10,250 nucleotides of DNA from JAYZDB01 sp036338025 (GTDB lineage: Bacteria > Planctomycetota > UBA1135 > UBA2386): assembly GCA_036338025.1 (NCBI GenBank), contig JAYZDB010000171.1, forward strand, positions 1 through 10,250, in the 5' to 3' direction. Numbering within the stretch: the stretch's first letter is position 1; each line of letters opens with the position of its first letter. The position numbers were made by a program, and so were the translations under genes. Positions 1 to 7,325 of the stretch are shown one piece after another. The notes beneath the pieces were generated by a model that made no database searches, was not told where the DNA came from, and saw only the letters and a list, made by a program, of their open reading frames with translations.

Positions 1-722
1 CGGAAGTAGTGCTGGGAGGTGTCGGCCGGCTTGTCATCGACATAGGCGCGACAAAACGCGAAGTCGATACCAAACCGAGGGTAGGTGAAGTTGTCTGGAT
101 CACCACCGAAGTGAGAGGTTTGGAGATGTGGCGAGCAGACCAGCCGAACGTCACGATATACCCGGTACGAATAGATCTGAAACGCTGCCCCCTGGTGCAT
201 CGTGATGATCTGGGGGGTCAACTCCGGTCGCTCTTTGCGGGCTGCGGCGAGAATTTCCTCTTGGTTTTTTTGGCGCTTCGAGTTGATGGTCGCGTCATCG
301 TCTCCCTCTTCGATACCCGCGTTTACCTTGTCCGTGACTACGAGCGTGGAGATCAACTGCTGCACCGTGAGGCCTGGGACCTTGACCTCGTCGCCCAGCG
401 CCGTGGCGTAGAAGCCGTCCTTGATCCAGTCGTTGTCGCCCTGCACCGCGTTGATGTTGCCGCGGACACAGTGATGGTTGGTCATGATCAAGCCCTTGGG
501 CGATACGAATGACGCGGAGCAACCACCGCCGAAGCGCAGCGACGCCAGGCGCAAGGAATTGAGCCACTTCTGATCCGGCTTGAAGCCGTATTCTTTTTCG
601 AGGTAGGCAAGCGGTGGGTTCTCGAAAGTCCACATCTTGCCCATTTCGAGGCTGCCCTGCCCGCTTGCGGCGGAACTGATGGCGAGGGTGAGAAGCGAAT
701 GGATCAGTAGGCGGCTACGCAT
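1..722 (-). CDS. S46-family dipeptidyl-peptidase, N-terminal 240 residues (cut by window edge)
   Basis: Only the first 240 codons are in the window; the gene continues past position 1. The ATG at 720-722 is preceded by GGAGA (728-732) at good ribosome-binding spacing and opens a hydrophobic signal peptide (about residues 1-22), so export to the periplasm is expected. The mature start WTFENPPLAYLEKEYGF and the block LRLASLRFGGGCSASFVSPKGLIMTNHHC are typical of S46 peptidases, which remove dipeptides from free N-termini. His84, next to Cys85, is the expected catalytic histidine. Asp220, in the block after GGDPDNFTYPR, lies 136 residues further on, the same spacing as His89-Asp225 in Porphyromonas DPP7. 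The catalytic serine lies outside the window. The protein is clearly paralogous to the complete S46 gene upstream (916-3633) but is shorter around the residue before CSASF. A C-terminal extra domain cannot be assessed. Confidence 0.9.
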   Translation of the reverse strand, partial: MRSRLLIHSLLTLAISSAASGQGSLEMGKMWTFENPPLAYLEKEYGFKPDQKWLNSLRLASLRFGGGCSASFVSPKGLIMTNHHCVRGNINAVQGDNDWIKDGFYATALGDEVKVPGLTVQQLISTLVVTDKVNAGIEEGDDDATINSKRQKNQEEILAAARKERPELTPQIITMHQGAAFQIYSYRVYRDVRLVCSPHLQTSHFGGDPDNFTYPRFGIDFAFCRAYVDDKPADTSQHYF

Positions 723-782
723 GGGGGTCTCCGATGATCAGGCTGGCGTCGAGCTGGTGGGGAGGGGAATACCGGGCGCGAG

Positions 783-791
783 ACGATAGCA
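783..791 (-). promoter_or_regulatory. weak extended -10 candidate for the left S46 gene
   Basis: On the minus strand this reads TGC followed by TATCGT, an extended -10 form with four of six consensus bases. No convincing -35 box lies upstream. It sits between the terminator at 824-860 and the ATG at 722, where a promoter for the left S46 gene would be needed, and would give a leader of roughly 55 nt. The position supports it more than the sequence does. Confidence 0.22.
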
Positions 792-823
792 AGTTCAGGC
801 TCACGGCTCCCGTGGGGTAGGTG

Positions 824-860
824 AAAAAAGCCTCCCGCGGGAGTATCCGGGGAGGCTTTT
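824..860 (-). terminator. intrinsic terminator after the S46-DUF1080 gene
   Basis: AAAAGCCTCC at 826-835 pairs with GGAGGCTTTT at 851-860, leaving a 15-nt loop whose outermost C-G can also pair. Read on the minus strand, the GC-rich stem is followed by a run of six T (829-824), as in a rho-independent terminator. It starts 56 nt after the stop codon of the gene at 916-3633. The plus-strand reading ends in four T, so it may act both ways. A competing perfect 12-bp palindrome, CTCCCGCGGGAG, sits at 832-843. Confidence 0.85.
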
Positions 861-915
861 CATGGCCTGGCTGGGTCTTGTGCCCAGGCTCTCGTCCGTG
901 GCTTGCGCGAGCGGG

Positions 916-3633
916 TTATTTGACTGCGCGAATGCGCAAATTGCGCCACCGGACCTCAAAGGGCCCTGCTCCTCGTCGGATGCCGTGGACCTGCAAGGCG
1001 ATGAAGCCTCGAGGGTGTGACTTGAACTTCTTTTCGTCCGTCAGGTCAGAGATTGCGACACTGTTGATCCAGACCTTGATATTGGCGCCGACCGCCAGGA
1101 TCCGATACGCGTTCCACTCCCCATCCTTGAAGGTCTTGTGTGGGACGAGGAGTTTCGCTGGCGTCATCCAACCGCCAGCGGCCTCGCCGTAGATGTAGCC
1201 GGCCTCGGCGCCCTTCTTGCCGCTCGCCTCGATCTCCACCTGCGGTCCGTTGACCCTGCCCTTGAAGCCGCCACGGGTCTGTGACCGAATCTGCACGCCA
1301 GAGTTGAGTTGCGGATCAACCTTCACCTCGAAGGTCATTTCGAAATCGCCGTAGAGTTTGTCGGTGCAGAGGAACGAATTGGGGCTGCCTTCGGCTGTCT
1401 TCCCGACGATGGAGTCTCCTTCGATGTTGTAGGTCGCTGTTCCGTTGCGCTGTGTCCAGCCGACCAGGGACTCGCCGTCGAACATTGGCTGCCAGCCATT
1501 TTCCTTCTCGGCCCCGCCACCGCGCTTCGCGCCTTGCGGTCCGGTCAACTCCTCGACGACTCGGTTCGCATTGTAAATTTTCGCCATCGCTTCGACGATC
1601 CCGTCGACATGAACTGACACCGAACGCGGTACGTCCTCCTTGAACACGTAGTCGTTATGCAGGGATTCGATGTTGCCGTCGAAGATCAAGCCGACGACCT
1701 CGAGATTTCGGTTCACGACCACGCTGCCGGAGTTTCCACCGGTGATGTCATTCGTGCTGACGAAGTTGACCGACTTGGTCATGTCGATTTTCGACTGACC
1801 GTCCTTCCAGGCTTGCGGGATGTTGAATGGGTATTCGTTGTCGAACTCAGCGTTGCGGGCGTAGAGGCCGTAGAATGTCGTTCGATACGGAGCGATGGTA
1901 CCGTTGAATTTGTATCCCTTGACGACTCCGTCGGTGAAGCGTGGTGTCATCGTGGCGTCCGGGCTGACGTCGGTGCCGTAGGTGGCGAACAGGGCGCGGC
2001 CGAGAGCGGCACCCAGGGCCTCTTCCCTGGCGTCGAGATCCTCGCCCTTCTTGTCGTTCTTGCGGGTGAGTACGAGGAGTTCACGAGCGGCGACGATTGC
2101 CGGGTCGTCGGATGCCTCGATGGCTTTCCAACCTCCTTCGGTGAGTTTCTGGCGGAACTCCTCCGAACCCAGGCGTGAGCGCATGATGCTCGTAATGAAC
2201 TGACGCGCCGTCATGCCGCCGAGGACCTTGGTGAAGAATGGGTCATCCTTGCTGAGCCATTTTTGGGCCCTTTGGACGTGGTCACTGAAGATTGGCACGG
2301 AGATGGCGTCCTCTCGCCCAACCCTCAGGCCGGCGAGGCCCGCCTGGTTCTCCTTGCGGCTTTCCTCGGTATCCTCCGGGTCGAACGCCGAGACAAGTTG
2401 GTACGCCGTGGCGAGCGTGCGGCAGTTGCCGACCCCGTGGAAGTGATCGAGTGGTTGGTGTACGCGACGCTCGGCCGCCACCGCGGCGAGCTTGTCCCAG
2501 AGGTCGCCGTACTTCGCTGCGAGATCTTTGTCCTTCATGACGCGAGCCTTGAAGGACTTCTCCGCAGCGGTCTTTTGAGCCAGCAAGGCAGCATCGTGCA
2601 GGCCATGAACGTTGCCGGTGAGCGCCTTTTCACCGTTTTCCCAGCCGAGCATCTGGGTGCGAAAGGCATCCTCCACTCGTGGGATCTGCTTGATCAGGGC
2701 GCGAAAAACCCTCAACCGGTTGGTGAGCATCTCGACGAGGATGGGCAGCTTGACGTCTCGGTCGAACTCCATTTGTGCCTTGGTGTTCAGCCGGTTGGTC
2801 GAACCCGGATTACCGGGCACGAATACCAACTCGCCCTCTTTGGCCCCGCCGCTCTTCCACTTGTAATAGAATTTGGTGGTGTCGGCGGGCTCGCCGTCTT
2901 CGTAGGCGCGCAAGAACGAGTAGTCGATGCTATACCGGGGATACGTGAAGTTGTCAGGATCGCCGCCGAAGTGTGCGGTCTGCAGGTGTGGCATGCAGAC
3001 CAGCCGTATGTCCGAGAAGACGCGGTACTGGTAGAGCTGGAAGATGCCGCCCTGGTAGAGGCTGACGATTTGAGGCACCAGCTTCGGGTCGGCTTTCTTG
3101 GCTTCGTCGAGGATTGCCTCGCGGTTGGCCTTGCGCTTTTCCTTGACCTCATCCTCCGTGTCGCTGGCGGTGATTCCTTTGTTGACGCGTTCTGTGACAC
3201 TGGTGATTTGATTGAGCTGGGAGACAGTCAACCACCCGTCATCATCGGTCTTGAGTCGGTATTCGTCTGACTGGGCCTTGGCGTAGAACCCAGACTTGAC
3301 CAGGTTTGCTCCGTTGCGCCCAGCGCCGCTCGTTGCGTTCACTGCGTCGCGAATGCAGTGGTTGTTCGTCATGATCAGCCCCTTTGGGGAGACGAACGAC
3401 GCCGAGCAGAAGCCCCGGTCAACGGTCTCGCCACCGAGCCGTAGGGACGCCAGGCGGAGCGAGTTGAGCCAGTTCTGGTCTGGCTTGAATCCGTACTCTT
3501 TCTCCAGGTAGGCGAGAGGTGGGTTTTCGAATGTCCACATCCGACCGAGTTCCTGATTCTCCTGGGCCAGGAGTTGGACAGGCGCGAGGCCCAGGCAGAG
3601 AGTCAGGCTGGACAGGAGGAGGCATGGTTTCAT
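916..3633 (-). CDS. secreted S46-family dipeptidyl-peptidase fused to a C-terminal DUF1080 (3-keto-disaccharide hydrolase-type) domain
   Basis: This is a complete 905-residue protein. Residues 1 to about 23 form a signal peptide (MKPCLLLSSL...LLAQ), so it should act in the periplasm or outside. Residues of about 30-695 are an S46 serine peptidase of chymotrypsin-like fold, which cleaves dipeptides from N-termini. His92 lies in TNNHC, the candidate Asp is about 237 (IDYSF, after GGDPDNFTYPR), and Ser635 lies in TGGNSGS. Eighteen residues after the serine is Gly653 (FDGN). DPP11, which is specific for Asp/Glu, has Arg at this site, so a DPP7-like preference for non-acidic residues is inferred. 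After a Gly/Lys-rich linker (about 700-712), residues 713-905 match DUF1080: FDGESLVGW, GVQIRSQ, FKDGEWNAYRI, IKVWINSV, IALQVHG and WRNLRIR. Classic S46 enzymes are about 700-720 residues without this domain. Compared with the left paralogue, the first His of the usual NHH is Asn here, but the expected catalytic His is kept. No strong ribosome-binding site precedes the ATG. Confidence 0.93.
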   Translation of the reverse strand: MKPCLLLSSLTLCLGLAPVQLLAQENQELGRMWTFENPPLAYLEKEYGFKPDQNWLNSLRLASLRLGGETVDRGFCSASFVSPKGLIMTNNHCIRDAVNATSGAGRNGANLVKSGFYAKAQSDEYRLKTDDDGWLTVSQLNQITSVTERVNKGITASDTEDEVKEKRKANREAILDEAKKADPKLVPQIVSLYQGGIFQLYQYRVFSDIRLVCMPHLQTAHFGGDPDNFTYPRYSIDYSFLRAYEDGEPADTTKFYYKWKSGGAKEGELVFVPGNPGSTNRLNTKAQMEFDRDVKLPILVEMLTNRLRVFRALIKQIPRVEDAFRTQMLGWENGEKALTGNVHGLHDAALLAQKTAAEKSFKARVMKDKDLAAKYGDLWDKLAAVAAERRVHQPLDHFHGVGNCRTLATAYQLVSAFDPEDTEESRKENQAGLAGLRVGREDAISVPIFSDHVQRAQKWLSKDDPFFTKVLGGMTARQFITSIMRSRLGSEEFRQKLTEGGWKAIEASDDPAIVAARELLVLTRKNDKKGEDLDAREEALGAALGRALFATYGTDVSPDATMTPRFTDGVVKGYKFNGTIAPYRTTFYGLYARNAEFDNEYPFNIPQAWKDGQSKIDMTKSVNFVSTNDITGGNSGSVVVNRNLEVVGLIFDGNIESLHNDYVFKEDVPRSVSVHVDGIVEAMAKIYNANRVVEELTGPQGAKRGGGAEKENGWQPMFDGESLVGWTQRNGTATYNIEGDSIVGKTAEGSPNSFLCTDKLYGDFEMTFEVKVDPQLNSGVQIRSQTRGGFKGRVNGPQVEIEASGKKGAEAGYIYGEAAGGWMTPAKLLVPHKTFKDGEWNAYRILAVGANIKVWINSVAISDLTDEKKFKSHPRGFIALQVHGIRRGAGPFEVRWRNLRIRAVK

Positions 3634-3694
3634 GAGATTGCTCGGTTTGCAGGCCGGAAGACCAGGGATCGCTTGATGGATCTGGGGGCGCCGA

Positions 3695-3722
3695 AAGATA
3701 CGGGTCGGTGGGGTTTCGACAA
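3695..3722 (-). promoter_or_regulatory. candidate sigma70-type promoter for the S46-DUF1080 gene
   Basis: On the minus strand, TTGTCG (3717-3722; four of six matches to TTGACA) is separated by 16 nt from TATCTT (3695-3700; four of six matches to TATAAT). Transcription would start near 3688 and give a leader of about 55 nt before the ATG at 3633. It lies in the 200-bp gap after the acyltransferase gene, where the S46 gene would need its own promoter. The match is modest and not confirmed. Confidence 0.35.
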
Positions 3723-3754
3723 AACGAATCCCCAGGGTCTATTGGGAGGCACCA

Positions 3755-3766
3755 GCCCAGCTGGGC
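3755..3766. repeat. 12-bp perfect palindrome in the acyltransferase-peptidase gap
   Basis: GCCCAGCTGGGC is its own reverse complement. It is flanked on one side by GGCCGAATCGGGCCGA, which repeats the GGCC theme. It lies about 33 nt upstream of the candidate promoter at 3695-3722 and about 68 nt beyond the acyltransferase stop codon. There is no T run after it, so it is not a standard terminator; it could be an operator or a chance palindrome in GC-rich DNA. Confidence 0.3.
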
Positions 3767-3833
3767 CGAATCGGGCCGATGTTGGTCCGGATCGCGGTTT
3801 TTCCACCGCAACGGGGATCGAATCCGGCGCGCT

Positions 3834-4835
3834 CTAGTCGGTCCGCACAAGACCCGATTCGAACAGGGCCTCACGGGTCTTGATCCCACGGTACTGCTCC
3901 GAGAGCACGACATGGCCGACTGGTGCACGCAGGCTCTGCCCTGGCCCAACACATAGCAGCACATCCGGATTGAACTCCCGCAGCGCGGTCCTTACCGAAG
4001 CCGTGAAATCGAAGGGTTCGAGGACCTGTCGTGTTGTGGTGTACTCGAGCAATCCGGAAGGGTCCGCGGACCAGGGTGTGTGTGCGTTGCCCAGGCCGTC
4101 GATGAGATGAACTCGAGGTTGGTCGAGCTGCAGGCTGGCCAGGCGGTCCTGCGCAGCCTTCGCGGTGTCTTGACACAGCGCCGTGTGAAAAGGCCCGTTG
4201 CCGGCCAGCTGAAACGGAAACTCGCGGTCGCCGATCTTGCGCTTGGAGAGCTCCTCGAGCAGCGCTGTGATACCACGATCTGTGCCACCGATTACCCGGT
4301 GGCCGCCAAGGTAGATCGAGTGTGCAACGAAGTGGTCGGCGCCCTTGGCGTTGGTTGTGACCAGCGCCGCCTCGAGTTCCTGGCGGGCAGACAGGTCGGG
4401 TTGCCAGGATTCGTCGACACAGGTCGTTAGAACCTGTCCGCCATCGATCTCGAGTTGTAACTCTGCCATCGAGCGGATCAGGCGCCAGCCGCGTTGGGCA
4501 TCGAGAGCGCCACTGGCAGCGAGAGAGGTGTACCAGCCCATCGAATTGCCTGCGACTGCGACGATGTCGTAGTGCTCACGCAATTGGTCGAGATGAAACA
4601 GCGTGCTGAAGTAGATCAGTTCGGCTGCGTTGACTCCTTGAAGGTGTACACCGGGTCGAAATTGATCGGCGGAGTCTAGACGTGTAATCGTCAGGTCTTC
4701 GGGCCGTGCCGCGTCCGCTTCGGCGAGCGCGTCAGCGATCGGGCCGGGACGATGGTGCCTGGCGATAAACGACAGCTCCTCACGTCCGTAGGCTCCTCTG
4801 CCCGGGCAGAACACGACGGCGATAGGCTTGCTCAC
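3834..4835 (-). CDS. FabD-like acyltransferase with altered substrate pocket
   Basis: This 333-residue protein belongs to the malonyl-CoA:ACP transacylase / acyltransferase superfamily, which moves acyl groups between CoA and acyl-carrier protein. The GTG start (4833-4835) overlaps the stop of the upstream E1 gene by 4 nt and has AAGGAGA 7 nt upstream. In-frame sequence further upstream lies inside the E1 gene and shows no family resemblance. Motifs in order are VVFCPGRG (residues 8-14; FabD has FPGQG), the nucleophile elbow GNSMG with Ser98, HTALC with His217 (FabD: HCALM), and CVGPGQSL (295-302). Aligning without gaps from Ser98 to E. coli FabD Ser92 puts Met123 at the position of Arg117, the residue that binds the malonyl carboxylate; the shared ArgLeu(Val/Ile) just before it fixes the register. 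The oxyanion Gln11 is matched by Arg13. The catalytic pair is intact, but a dicarboxylic acyl substrate looks unlikely. This is probably not the housekeeping fabD: no fatty-acid synthesis genes surround it. Confidence 0.85.
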   Translation of the reverse strand: MSKPIAVVFCPGRGAYGREELSFIARHHRPGPIADALAEADAARPEDLTITRLDSADQFRPGVHLQGVNAAELIYFSTLFHLDQLREHYDIVAVAGNSMGWYTSLAASGALDAQRGWRLIRSMAELQLEIDGGQVLTTCVDESWQPDLSARQELEAALVTTNAKGADHFVAHSIYLGGHRVIGGTDRGITALLEELSKRKIGDREFPFQLAGNGPFHTALCQDTAKAAQDRLASLQLDQPRVHLIDGLGNAHTPWSADPSGLLEYTTTRQVLEPFDFTASVRTALREFNPDVLLCVGPGQSLRAPVGHVVLSEQYRGIKTREALFESGLVRTD

Positions 4836-7063
4836 CTGTCGGTCTCCTTGATCATCGCACGCGCAGCTTCGAGGATGTCCTCGAGTTGCAGAAGCACGGT
4901 GTCGGCCGCCGTTCCTAGCGGAATGAAACTGTCCAGGCTGGTGATTCGGCGCACGCTGAGAGCGGCATTGTGCTCGATCAGACCGGCGAGAATGTGTGCC
5001 GAGGGACCACCGCCGGTGTGCCGGCATTCATCTACGATCAATACCCGGCCAGTCGCGGCGGCGTGTTCGAACAGTTGTTCCCAGGGAAGCGGCGCCAGCC
5101 ACCGCAGGTCGATCACCCGGGTGGATATGCCCTCGGCGGCGAGGACCTTCTGAGCGCGTAGACTCATGTGCAGACCATTCGCGAAGCTGAGAATTGTCAA
5201 CTCGTCCACATCCTGGTCGCCGTAAACTCTCGCTTCGCCGAGGGCCACCGCCTCTTCTGGCGCGGGATAGGCGAACTGCCACTCGTCATCGCCGGCCTCG
5301 TGCAGATCCTTTTGCATGTAGAGTGCGATTGGCTCCAGGAAGAGGCAGACTTTGCCGCGCTGCACTGCGTTGGCGGCGCAGGTCCGCAGCATGCCGACGG
5401 CGTCATCGGCCCGCGAAGGGCAAGCGATGATCAGCCCAGGGATGTCGAGCAGCGCGCCGATGCTGTTGTCGTTGTGGAAGTGGCCGCCGAAGCCTTTCTG
5501 GTAGCCGAAGCTCGCCACGCGGACGACCATCGGGTTGCTTAGCTTGCCACCGCTGAAGAATTGCAGGGTGGCTGCTTCACCCCGGATCTGGTCCAGCGCG
5601 TTGTGGATGTACGCAAGGTATTGGATTTCAGGAATGGCCAGGCATCCGGCCTGCGCGATGCCCTGTGCCAGTCCGAGGATCGTGGTTTCGTCGAGGATCG
5701 TGTTGAACACGCGACCTGAACCGAAGGTCTCATGCAACCCATCCGTCACGTGATACACGCCGCCCTTGCGCGCGACATCCTCGCCAAAAACAAACGCACC
5801 TTCATGCGCGAGCATCAGGTCTCGAAGACCTTGTGCAATCCGGTAAGCCAGATGGCGTGGGCGGCCATCCTCCTCCGGAAGCCGGCCCTTGAATGCTTCA
5901 CGGCGGGTGTCGGGGTCGGCAACCGGGATTTCAATAGAACTACTGTCCGAAATAGACAGGGGCGCCATGACTTCACTGGCGGTGCTGAGCTTCGGCCGCG
6001 TGGCAGCTTCTTGCCCGGCGCGCCGCAGACGCTCTTCCATGTCCGCGTGCATTGCCAGCAGGTGTTCCTTCTCGATTGCCCCGTTCTTCAATAGCAGGTC
6101 GACGTATGCCAGCATGGGATCGAGGGCCTCGTTGGCCTCGATTTCCGGAGCGGTCATGTAGTTGGCTTCGACGTCGGATCCTGCGTGGCCCATGAGGCGC
6201 ACCGTACGCAGGTGAAGGAAGGTCGGGCGACCCGAACTCCGGCAGTGGTCAATCGCGGCGCTGGCGGTGTCGAAGGTGGCCGCAAGGTCACTGCCATCGA
6301 CCTGAAAGTAGTCCATGCCCGGACGGTGCTTGAAATTGCGTTCGATGTAGTCCTCAGGCGTGCGTACCGAGATTCCAATACCGTTGTCCTCGCAGACGAA
6401 CAGGATGGGGCAGGGTTGGCGATGGATTGCGGCGGCGGCGGCGGCGTTGAAGCCCGCCAGGGCGGTGGCGTGATTCGAGGAAGCATCGCCGAACGAGCAG
6501 TAGACGATCGAGTCCGCTGGGCAGGGCATGGCCAGGCCGAGCCGCTGGAGTCTGGCCAGGGAGTACGCGTAACCGACCGCCTTCGGTAGATGGCTGGCGA
6601 TGGTGCTGGTCTGGGGCGGCACGTTGAGGGAGTAGCTGCCGAGGACCTTGTGCCGACCACCGGAGACGGGGTCCTCGGCCGAAGCCGTGAACGCCAACAT
6701 CGAGTCGAAGAGCGGGGTCTCTCCATCCGCGATTCGGGCGCGGGCGGCCATGAACGGGCCTGAGCGGTAGTGTACGAACGCTGGGTCAGTGAGGCGCAGC
6801 AGGTGACCTAGCGCCGCATTGCATTCATGCCCACTGCTGCCGATGGTGTAGTAGCTCAGCCCCTGGTCCTTGAGGTTTCTCGCCTCGAGGTCTTGTAGCC
6901 GGGATTGGAGCGCGGCCTCGAAGATCGCGATTGCACTCCGGCGCGTCAGCCTGGAGCCTGCGATGATCGGTCCATCCGGCGCCAGTAGACTTTCGGTGCC
7001 CGGATGACTGCGGATTGCCGTCAGCAGTTGATCCCGGACCAGGGCTTCGCGTCGAATAGCCAT
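4832..7063 (-). CDS. fused alpha+beta E1 component, branched-chain 2-oxoacid dehydrogenase type (thiamine diphosphate-dependent)
   Basis: This 743-residue protein joins E1 alpha (about residues 40-345) and E1 beta (about 400-735) through a low-complexity linker (about 350-395). E1 enzymes decarboxylate a 2-oxoacid on thiamine diphosphate and pass the acyl group to a lipoyl E2. Alpha half: HYRSGP (98-103), GGRHKVLGSYSLNVPP and TSTIASHLPKAVGYAYS as in branched-chain enzymes, the cofactor motif FGDASSNH...GFN (191-206) closing with CEDNGIGIS (224-232), and RLMGHAGSD (289-296). The usual GDG or GEG is GDA here. Beta half: VFGEDVARKGGVYHVTDGL (425-443), a conserved Glu near 459 in ILDETT, PEIQYLAYIHNALDQI, GGHFH (526-530) and FLEP (575-578). 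Fused E1 proteins are known in several phyla. The ATG start has only a weak leader. The stop overlaps the acyltransferase start. No E2 or E3 gene is in the window, and the substrate cannot be read from the sequence. Confidence 0.9.
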   Translation of the reverse strand: MAIRREALVRDQLLTAIRSHPGTESLLAPDGPIIAGSRLTRRSAIAIFEAALQSRLQDLEARNLKDQGLSYYTIGSSGHECNAALGHLLRLTDPAFVHYRSGPFMAARARIADGETPLFDSMLAFTASAEDPVSGGRHKVLGSYSLNVPPQTSTIASHLPKAVGYAYSLARLQRLGLAMPCPADSIVYCSFGDASSNHATALAGFNAAAAAAIHRQPCPILFVCEDNGIGISVRTPEDYIERNFKHRPGMDYFQVDGSDLAATFDTASAAIDHCRSSGRPTFLHLRTVRLMGHAGSDVEANYMTAPEIEANEALDPMLAYVDLLLKNGAIEKEHLLAMHADMEERLRRAGQEAATRPKLSTASEVMAPLSISDSSSIEIPVADPDTRREAFKGRLPEEDGRPRHLAYRIAQGLRDLMLAHEGAFVFGEDVARKGGVYHVTDGLHETFGSGRVFNTILDETTILGLAQGIAQAGCLAIPEIQYLAYIHNALDQIRGEAATLQFFSGGKLSNPMVVRVASFGYQKGFGGHFHNDNSIGALLDIPGLIIACPSRADDAVGMLRTCAANAVQRGKVCLFLEPIALYMQKDLHEAGDDEWQFAYPAPEEAVALGEARVYGDQDVDELTILSFANGLHMSLRAQKVLAAEGISTRVIDLRWLAPLPWEQLFEHAAATGRVLIVDECRHTGGGPSAHILAGLIEHNAALSVRRITSLDSFIPLGTAADTVLLQLEDILEAARAMIKETDR
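4843..4849 (-). promoter_or_regulatory. ribosome-binding site fixing the acyltransferase GTG start
   Basis: On the minus strand this reads AAGGAGA, a near-perfect Shine-Dalgarno sequence, 7 nt before the GTG at 4833-4835. It lies inside the last codons of the E1 gene. Together with the GTGA start/stop overlap it settles the start and implies translational coupling of the two proteins. Confidence 0.85.
6429..6446. repeat. six-unit GCG trinucleotide repeat inside the E1 gene
   Basis: Six uninterrupted GCG units encode a run of six alanines (residues 207-212, minus strand) just after the GFN of the thiamine diphosphate motif. The run falls in the segment between the two halves of the cofactor motif. 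Slippage would change the run length without breaking the frame. Confidence 0.7.
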
Positions 7064-7325
7064 GTTGCGTTTTGGTTTAGCGTCGCTGGGCCGCTGCTCA
7101 AGTTCATTCTCGAGCCAGTCAATTCGCTCAGCGGCGATTGTGTGGATTGGTCTTGGGGTGAAGGAGTCGCGCCGATGGGTGAGGGTCGCCCGGTGGGGCG
7201 CTCCCCGTGTCCGTTGTATCTACCTTGAACTTATCGGCACGCACTGACTGTAGTCATGTGCATCCAGTCACGGGAGGGCCACGATCGCGTCGGAAAATGC
7301 CGCGATGGTATCGACAGCTGGCAGG

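Noticed and set aside
9..512. 167-codon open frame on the plus strand
   Set aside because: It is antisense to the left S46 gene, whose protein matches its paralogue along the whole stretch.
295..633. 112-codon minus-strand open frame
   Set aside because: It overlaps the real S46 reading frame in another frame and gives an Arg/Gly-rich sequence with no family resemblance.
2263..3270. 335-codon open frame on the plus strand
   Set aside because: It lies wholly antisense to the S46-DUF1080 gene, has no recognisable domain or ribosome-binding site, and is explained by GC-rich codon bias.
3802..3817. GCGGT/ACCGC mini-hairpin after the acyltransferase stop as a terminator
   Set aside because: It has only five base pairs and no T run on the minus strand.
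4836..5027. 64-residue N-terminal extension of the acyltransferase from an upstream ATG
   Set aside because: The extension lies inside the E1 coding region and has no acyltransferase similarity. A strong ribosome-binding site and the GTGA overlap favour the GTG at 4835.
6154..6726. 190-codon minus-strand open frame inside the E1 gene
   Set aside because: It is a frame-shifted reading of the E1 alpha coding sequence, rich in Arg, Pro and Ser, without a domain.
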